A program made the position numbers and the translations under genes. Shown in pieces: positions 58,691-64,000 of a DNA stretch of 64,000 bases. Location: contig CP136064.1 of the NCBI GenBank assembly GCA_032622095.1, forward strand, positions 247,289,827 through 247,353,826, written 5' to 3'. The notes below the pieces were generated by a model that did not search any database, was not told the origin of the DNA, and saw only the letters and a program-made list of their open reading frames with translations. Numbering within the stretch: the first letter of the stretch is position 1; every line of letters begins with the position of its first letter. This DNA comes from Siphonodentalium dalli. Lineage: Eukaryota > Mollusca > Scaphopoda > Gadilida > Siphonodentaliidae.

Positions 58691-61600
58691 ATGGTTATCG
58701 ATAGGCTATCTGTGTGTGAGCTCCAGGGTGATGACTATAACTTTGCCACCGTATATAAGGGCGATGACTGTGATAACGGGAGTAACATTTACGACATTCT
58801 GAACCACCAATCAGATTATTATGCCCCACTTCAAATCAAGGAGAAACTATCAATTGAATGGAAGACGACGTCTCTCCTTGGGCTAAACTGCCGAAGCTTG
58901 ACAGCGAACTGGGACTCATTTGTTGACCTCCTATGTAATATTCAACAATCAGGGGAAAACTTATTTGACATAATTGCGCTATCTGAAGTTTTTAGGGTAA
59001 GGGATATTTTCACATTAGAAGGATATCACCCATTCGAGTACAAATCTCGTCCAGACAATGATGACGGAAGGGGTGGGGTCGGAATTTTCATTAAAAGTAG
59101 CCTTAAATATAAAACTAGAAATGACCTCTCGATATTCATTCCCCATGTAATTGAAACACTATTTGTAGAAATAAATCCGGGTAAAAAAAAATCATACATT
59201 GTAGGCTCTATATACCGACCTAACACTGCCCCGCTCGCTGACATAGAAACCTTCTCTAATCAGCTTGACAATGTTATTATCAAACTTAACGAACTAAATG
59301 CAAAAGTATACATCGTTGGTGATTTTAACATAGACTTACTGCATTCTGATTCACAGTAAAACAAATGCTTTCATCAGTAATATGTTCGAACGTGGATTCA
59401 TGCCAGTGATTACTAAACCAACGAGAGTAGCTGAATTCTCAGCGACTCTCATTGACCACATTTACACAAATACCATATCCAACTGCAAATTTCACAGTGG
59501 AATCATCCTATCGGACGTCTCAGACCACTTTGGTACATTCCACGTCGAAACCAATGATACCAATACAAAGAATGACGTAAATCAAACAACAACTAGAATA
59601 ATTTCCGAAAACAATATAACAAAATTTAAAAGTCTTCTGTACAATCATTCATTCGATGAGGTCTTCATATACCAAGACGCAGACCTAGCATATAACGCCT
59701 TTTTGCGCAGCTACTCCTTATTCTTCGAAGAAGCCTTTCCAAAAATTAAACGCAAACCACCAAACAAGTACACTAAACGAGAACCATGGATGACTAAAGG
59801 ACTCATTCAATCGTCAGTAAAAAAAAGCAAATTGTACACCAATAAGTTAAAATTTCCAACAGATGAAAACATAGGTAGATACAAAATATACTGCAGAATA
59901 TACAACCAATTAAAACGGCGGAGTAAAAATCATTATTACGACAATATTCTCAAAGAAAATCAAGCAAACATGCGACGCGCTTGGACGATACTGAAAGAAG
60001 CCCTTAAAATATATCACGGTTTGAATACCTTTCCTACCGAATTTTCAAATGGTACCGGTAACGGAAAACTGTCTGACCCGACAACTATCGCATGCGCATT
60101 CAACACATTTTTCGCTGACATTGGAAGAATTGCCGCAAACAATGTAACACAGATTCCAGGGATGAACTTCACCGATTACCTACCGGGGCAGTATGAAAAT
60201 AACCTTTTTATTTTCCCAACAAACAGAGATGAACTAATATCACTTTGCTCGAAACTATCTAATAAAACTTGCACAGATATAAACGATGTCTCCGTGAAAC
60301 TAATGAAACAAACAATTAACGAAACGGTTGGACCACTCAAGCATATTTTTAATCTCTCATTTGCCCAGGGACTTGTGCCCGAGAAAATTAAAATATCTAG
60401 AATAATGCCTATATACAAAAAAGGGGAACGCGATTCAGACCAATCAGCATATTACCTGCATTTTCCAAAATAATGGAAAAAATAATCAATGCTCGGCTTT
60501 CATCTTTCCTCAACAAACATAAAATTCTTCATGAACACCAATATGGCTTTCGTAAGAAACATTCTACCATTCATCCACTTATACATCTTCTCGAAGATGT
60601 AGCGGAATGTAATGATAAAAAACCCGTGACTCCACCATTGCCATTTTCTTAGACTTATCAAAAGCTTTTGACACCATAAGTCACGAAATTTTACTTAGAA
60701 AGCTCAATCATTATGGAATAAGGGGAATCGCTAATGACTGGTTCAGAAGTTACTTACATGACAGGCGACAATATGTAGAAGTCCATGATCATCAATCGGG
60801 AATGTTGACTATGACATGTGGAGTACCACAGGGGTTTATCCTTGGCCCCATCCTATTTCTAATGTATGTCAACAACATGCCCAACAGCACCAATCTCAAA
60901 CTTCTTTCATTTGCTGACGACACAACATTATACATGTCAGGGAATAACTCTAAAACCATTCAGAATAAGATAAACGATGAACTAGATAAAGTATACCGCT
61001 GGTGCTGTAGTAACCGACTATCCCTCAATGAATCAAAAACTAAATATATGTTGCTGCATCCACAAAATAACGATTTTAAATGGGCAGATCTGCGAATTAA
61101 ATTGAATAAAAGGAACTAGTTCGTGTAAGTAATCAAAACAAAGAAAAATCACTTAAATTCCTTGGCATAATCATTGACGAAAATCTTACTTTTAAGTACC
61201 ACATATCAATGCTAACCAGAAAAATATCACATGCAATATACTGTCTAGGTAAAGCCAAACGATTCCTCCCCAAAAGTGCACTAAAACTCTGTACTTCTTC
61301 TTAATTCACAGTCATCTCCTATACGGAATAATAATCTGGGGACACGTTTCAGCATCAGGGTCTCTTTTTCGGCTACAGAAAAAAGCAGTCCGGATATTAT
61401 GCAATAAAAGATATCGCAGTCACACAGAGCCGTTGTTTAAAACTCTAAAAATTCTAAAGTTTCATGACCTGTATCATCTTCAAATCGCATTGTTCATGTA
61501 TGATTGGAAAAACAAATATCTTCCCCCGTCTTTCGAAACTTTATTTAAGTATACACCATTATCAACAACACGACAGGCCGGCAACTTGGCTACTACAATT

Positions 61601-61789
61601 CCAAGGACGAATTTCTCTCAAATTCTACCGAGATACTCATTTCCGTATGTGTGGAACTGCTTGGACACAGCACACATATTTTCAGCTAGCAGAACCATCT
61701 TTAAATCTTCAATACGTACAAATGTGCAATCACACTATAATAGCTCAGTAACTTGTGACAACGCGGAGTGCCGAGATTGTAGAAAGTAA
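58691..61789 (+). pseudogene. LINE ORF2: endonuclease and reverse transcriptase (several frameshifts)
   Basis: Joined across frames, the order is that of Jockey/CR1/L2-group LINEs. The apurinic-type endonuclease (58859-59550) has LLGLNCRSL, IIALSEVF, GRGGVGIFIKSS, GSIYRPN, YIVGDFNIDLL and SDVSDHFG. The reverse transcriptase (about 60230-61120) has [51 protein letters not shown] and the catalytic FADD (60910-60921). A C-terminal region (FLGIIIDENLTF, YGIIIWGH, CRDC) follows. Frame breaks lie near 59355, 60440, 60620, 61115 and 61300, so the copy is dead though young enough to read throughout. It would nick target DNA and copy its own RNA from the nick. Confidence 0.9.
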
Positions 61790-62191
61790 TTGGAACAATA
61801 TGTATACATGTATTATGTATAATTGCGATTAAGAGACGTGTCCTCATTACGTGCCGTAACCCTGGATTACTCACCATTTATGGGCACATATCCATGGACA
61901 CATAATTGTATAGACATGTATTTAATAATATCTGCCCGAACAAAGTTGGATATATAAAATACAACCCCAAAAGTTTAACAACACATTATTTCAACAGCTG
62001 ACCCTCATGCAACATCTCGATTGTCACACAACAATATGATCGCCATCTGCTTATTCTCTATTATGTATAAGGGGCGGCAGGAAGACGGCCTGTATCGGCC
62101 ATGCCGCTCCTGTGCAAATTTGAAAGTTAAATTATTATGTTTGTGTATTATGTATTTAATTTGTGCAAATAAACAATCCAATCCAATCCTC
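61790..62191 (+). mobile_element. LINE 3' untranslated region and tail
   Basis: It contains 'ggggcggcaggaagacggcc' and its near-complement 'ggccatgccgctcc', forming a short hairpin. It ends with 'gtgcaaataaacaatccaat' and a tandem 'ccaat' tail in place of poly-A, as in many CR1/L2-like LINEs. Confidence 0.75.
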
Positions 62192-62450
62192 GGATAGTTT
62201 CAGAGCGAGCTCGTGTGATAACATTCAAATGGGATTTCCATGCAAATATCCATTACAGCTCCAAACAATTAATGCAGGTACAGCGTTGAAAGTAAAAAGA
62301 GTGCCCCCCCCCCCATTTCGCACAGAATTTACATAACAGTATATGTTTCACAAACCAAAGGTGGAACAAGTTCCTAACTTAGTCGGATTCCTTATGTCGA
62401 AAAAAATGGTCGCGCGTTTTCGGAATGTTAAAAGCGATTTGAGAACGGTT
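62192..62450. other. Non-coding stretch
   Basis: Nothing recognised. A run of C occurs near 62307. Confidence 0.4.
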
Positions 62451-63240
62451 TAGATATCGCCAGTGTGTCTATTTTCAGAATCTACCTGTTTCCAGCTTGA
62501 TATTTTAGTGGAAACAGGTTTGTGTGAGGCTTTTGTCTGTGTACCCCTCAATTTTTTCCCCGTCCACCTGGTAATAAAAAACATGCTATTACGCATAGCA
62601 AATTCAGTAAGTGGCCTTCTTTGTTCATGGAAATCGAAAAATAGGGAATGATCTTGCCACAAATTGCATAATTGTGTTGAATGTTATCATAAAATCATCA
62701 GATGAATTGTATTTATGACTGCATTTTCAATTTTATTTCCAAAATATTAAGGTATTGTATATTCATAAAATCAGCTACATCACAGATAGACGAACATGAA
62801 TAATCTACAGGGATATCTTGACCATATGTCACAAACAAAACTCCGATACATCAATTTTTGGTAAAGATTTCGCAGAAAAGCTAACCCTACTCCCACCCTC
62901 GCTGATTTCACAAGTCAGATTCCTTTGTTGAAAAAAAACGGTCGCGCAATTTCGGAATGTGTAAACACGACATGCGAACGGTTTATTTATCAATAGCGTG
63001 TCTACTTTCAGAGTCTACCTGTGTCCAGTTGAAATTTTATTGGAAAAAGTTTTTTAAAGAGCGTTTGCTTATTATACAAATATTATTCCTAATAACTAAC
63101 CTTCTGGTGGACTGTGCGAGTTGAAATTAACAAAAGTATCAAATATGGCGGTCTACTTTCAGAGTCTATCTGTTTCCAGTCTGACATGTTAGTGGAAACA
63201 AATTGTTTGGATGGTTTTAAGAATTTAAAGAGCGTTTCCT
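62451..63240. repeat. Three diverged copies of a 'tctacctgtttccag' segment
   Basis: Related segments of about 100 bp begin near 62463, 62998 and 63150. Each has 'gtct(a)ttttcagaatctac'-like words and 'ctgtttcca...tggaaacag' arms that can form a hairpin. The first two are also preceded by 'gtcgcgc(g/a)(t/a)tttcgga', so the repeated unit there is about 535 bp. Confidence 0.65.
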
Positions 63241-63299
63241 GGTTATAAAAAATATTAACTAACACGATTAGCCTTATCATATAATATCAATAATTATTA

Positions 63300-64000
63300 T
63301 GGATTCTAAATCATTCTTTCACAATATAAATGCTATGTGAGACAGTTTAATTGCTTGAAATTGTCATAATATCAGCCATATTTGAATTCTTAGATTGTGG
63401 GTAGTTGCCTATCAACCGTTTTACCAATATTAAAACTAAATTTGTACCATATATTGTTTAGACCACAGTTACAACAACTATTATAATTGTATTCACCATA
63501 AAATTCTACATGAGTTAGTTTAGTTGGTTAAAAAATTCATAATATCAGCTAACGTGTGCAATTCTTTGAGTTTGGAGTAATGTCCCTGGCAACCATTACC
63601 ACCCCTGTAAGTCAGAAATATGGTAATTTTCCAGTCAGGTCCACACTAACAACAACTATTATCATGGTTTTCACCATACAAATACTACATGAATTATTCT
63701 CGTTTGCTAAAACTTTCATAATATTAGTCATGTGCATTTTTAGATTCTGGATATGTCCCTAGCCACCCTTACCACCCCTGTAAGAATGAAATATGTTAAA
63801 TTTCCAATCATGCCCATATTAACATCAACTATTATAATTGTTTGCATCAACAAAATGATACATGGTGCAGTTTAGTTCGTTAAAGTTCCGTGTAAGTCAT
63901 ACATGTATGTACATTTTTCAATTTCGGGTATGTCCCTAGCAACTGATACCACCCCTGTAAGTAAGAAATATGGTAATTTTCCAGTCATTCCCACACAACC
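63300..64000. repeat. Diverged tandem repeat of about 175 bp, cut by the window edge
   Basis: The word 'taccacccctgtaag' recurs at 63597, 63770 and 63947 (spacings 173 and 177). 'aacaactattataattg' and 'ttcataatatcagc' recur at matching offsets. At least three and a half units are visible and the array continues beyond 64000. Confidence 0.8.

Overview
This is a stretch of a metazoan nuclear genome, most likely from a non-vertebrate (probably marine) animal. It is AT-rich and gene-poor, and packed with tandem repeats, fold-back elements, MITEs and retrotransposon remnants. I cannot name the species from the sequence. There is no bacterial-type operon and no CRISPR array. I can defend only one cellular protein-coding gene: a sphingolipid delta-4 desaturase (DEGS/DES1 family, 343 aa, + strand, 39220-40251). 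It has all three histidine boxes, and four decaying tandem copies of its own 3' end follow it.

Layout. 1-9.5 kb is mostly non-coding, with dispersed repeat copies (859-1382; 2945-3170 and 8105-8415), a 17-bp minisatellite (3268-3716), a tRNA-derived SINE-like sequence (about 4350-4573, minus) and a 1.9-kb satellite of about 21-bp units (6013-7945). 9.5-12.5 kb holds four units of a microsatellite-linked repeat full of AGGTCA-type motifs. Segment A (12020-18844) is repeated almost perfectly at 20115-26936. Each copy carries a 2.1-kb fold-back element, hairpins and a long minisatellite. Two copies of a broken Penelope-like retroelement (RT fragment plus GIY-YIG endonuclease) lie at 18847-20119 and 29287-30559. 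The order A-B-A'-C-B'-D suggests a recent tandem duplication followed by loss of block C from the first copy. 31.7-38.05 kb is more Penelope-linked repeat, dominated by a 122-bp satellite with 711-bp and 2047-bp higher-order periods.

38.65-41.7 kb is the desaturase locus, bracketed by two TTAA-flanked, piggyBac-like MITEs that contain related hairpins. 41.7-49.7 kb holds non-autonomous elements: nested palindromes, a 500-bp fold-back, a 1.8-kb element with terminal inverted repeats, and Harbinger-like MITEs with TAA target duplications. 49.7-62.2 kb looks like one LINE, or pieces of two. An ORF1-like coiled-coil protein (49716-50668) and an endonuclease/reverse-transcriptase ORF2 broken by several frameshifts (58691-61789) are separated by about 7 kb of satellites, including about sixteen 105-bp units that each carry an 18-bp palindrome. 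The window ends in a diverged tandem repeat of about 175 bp that runs off the edge.

The genes do not form a pathway. The biology here is repeat-driven restructuring around a single sphingolipid gene. Most open frames are by-products of repeats whose period is a multiple of three.
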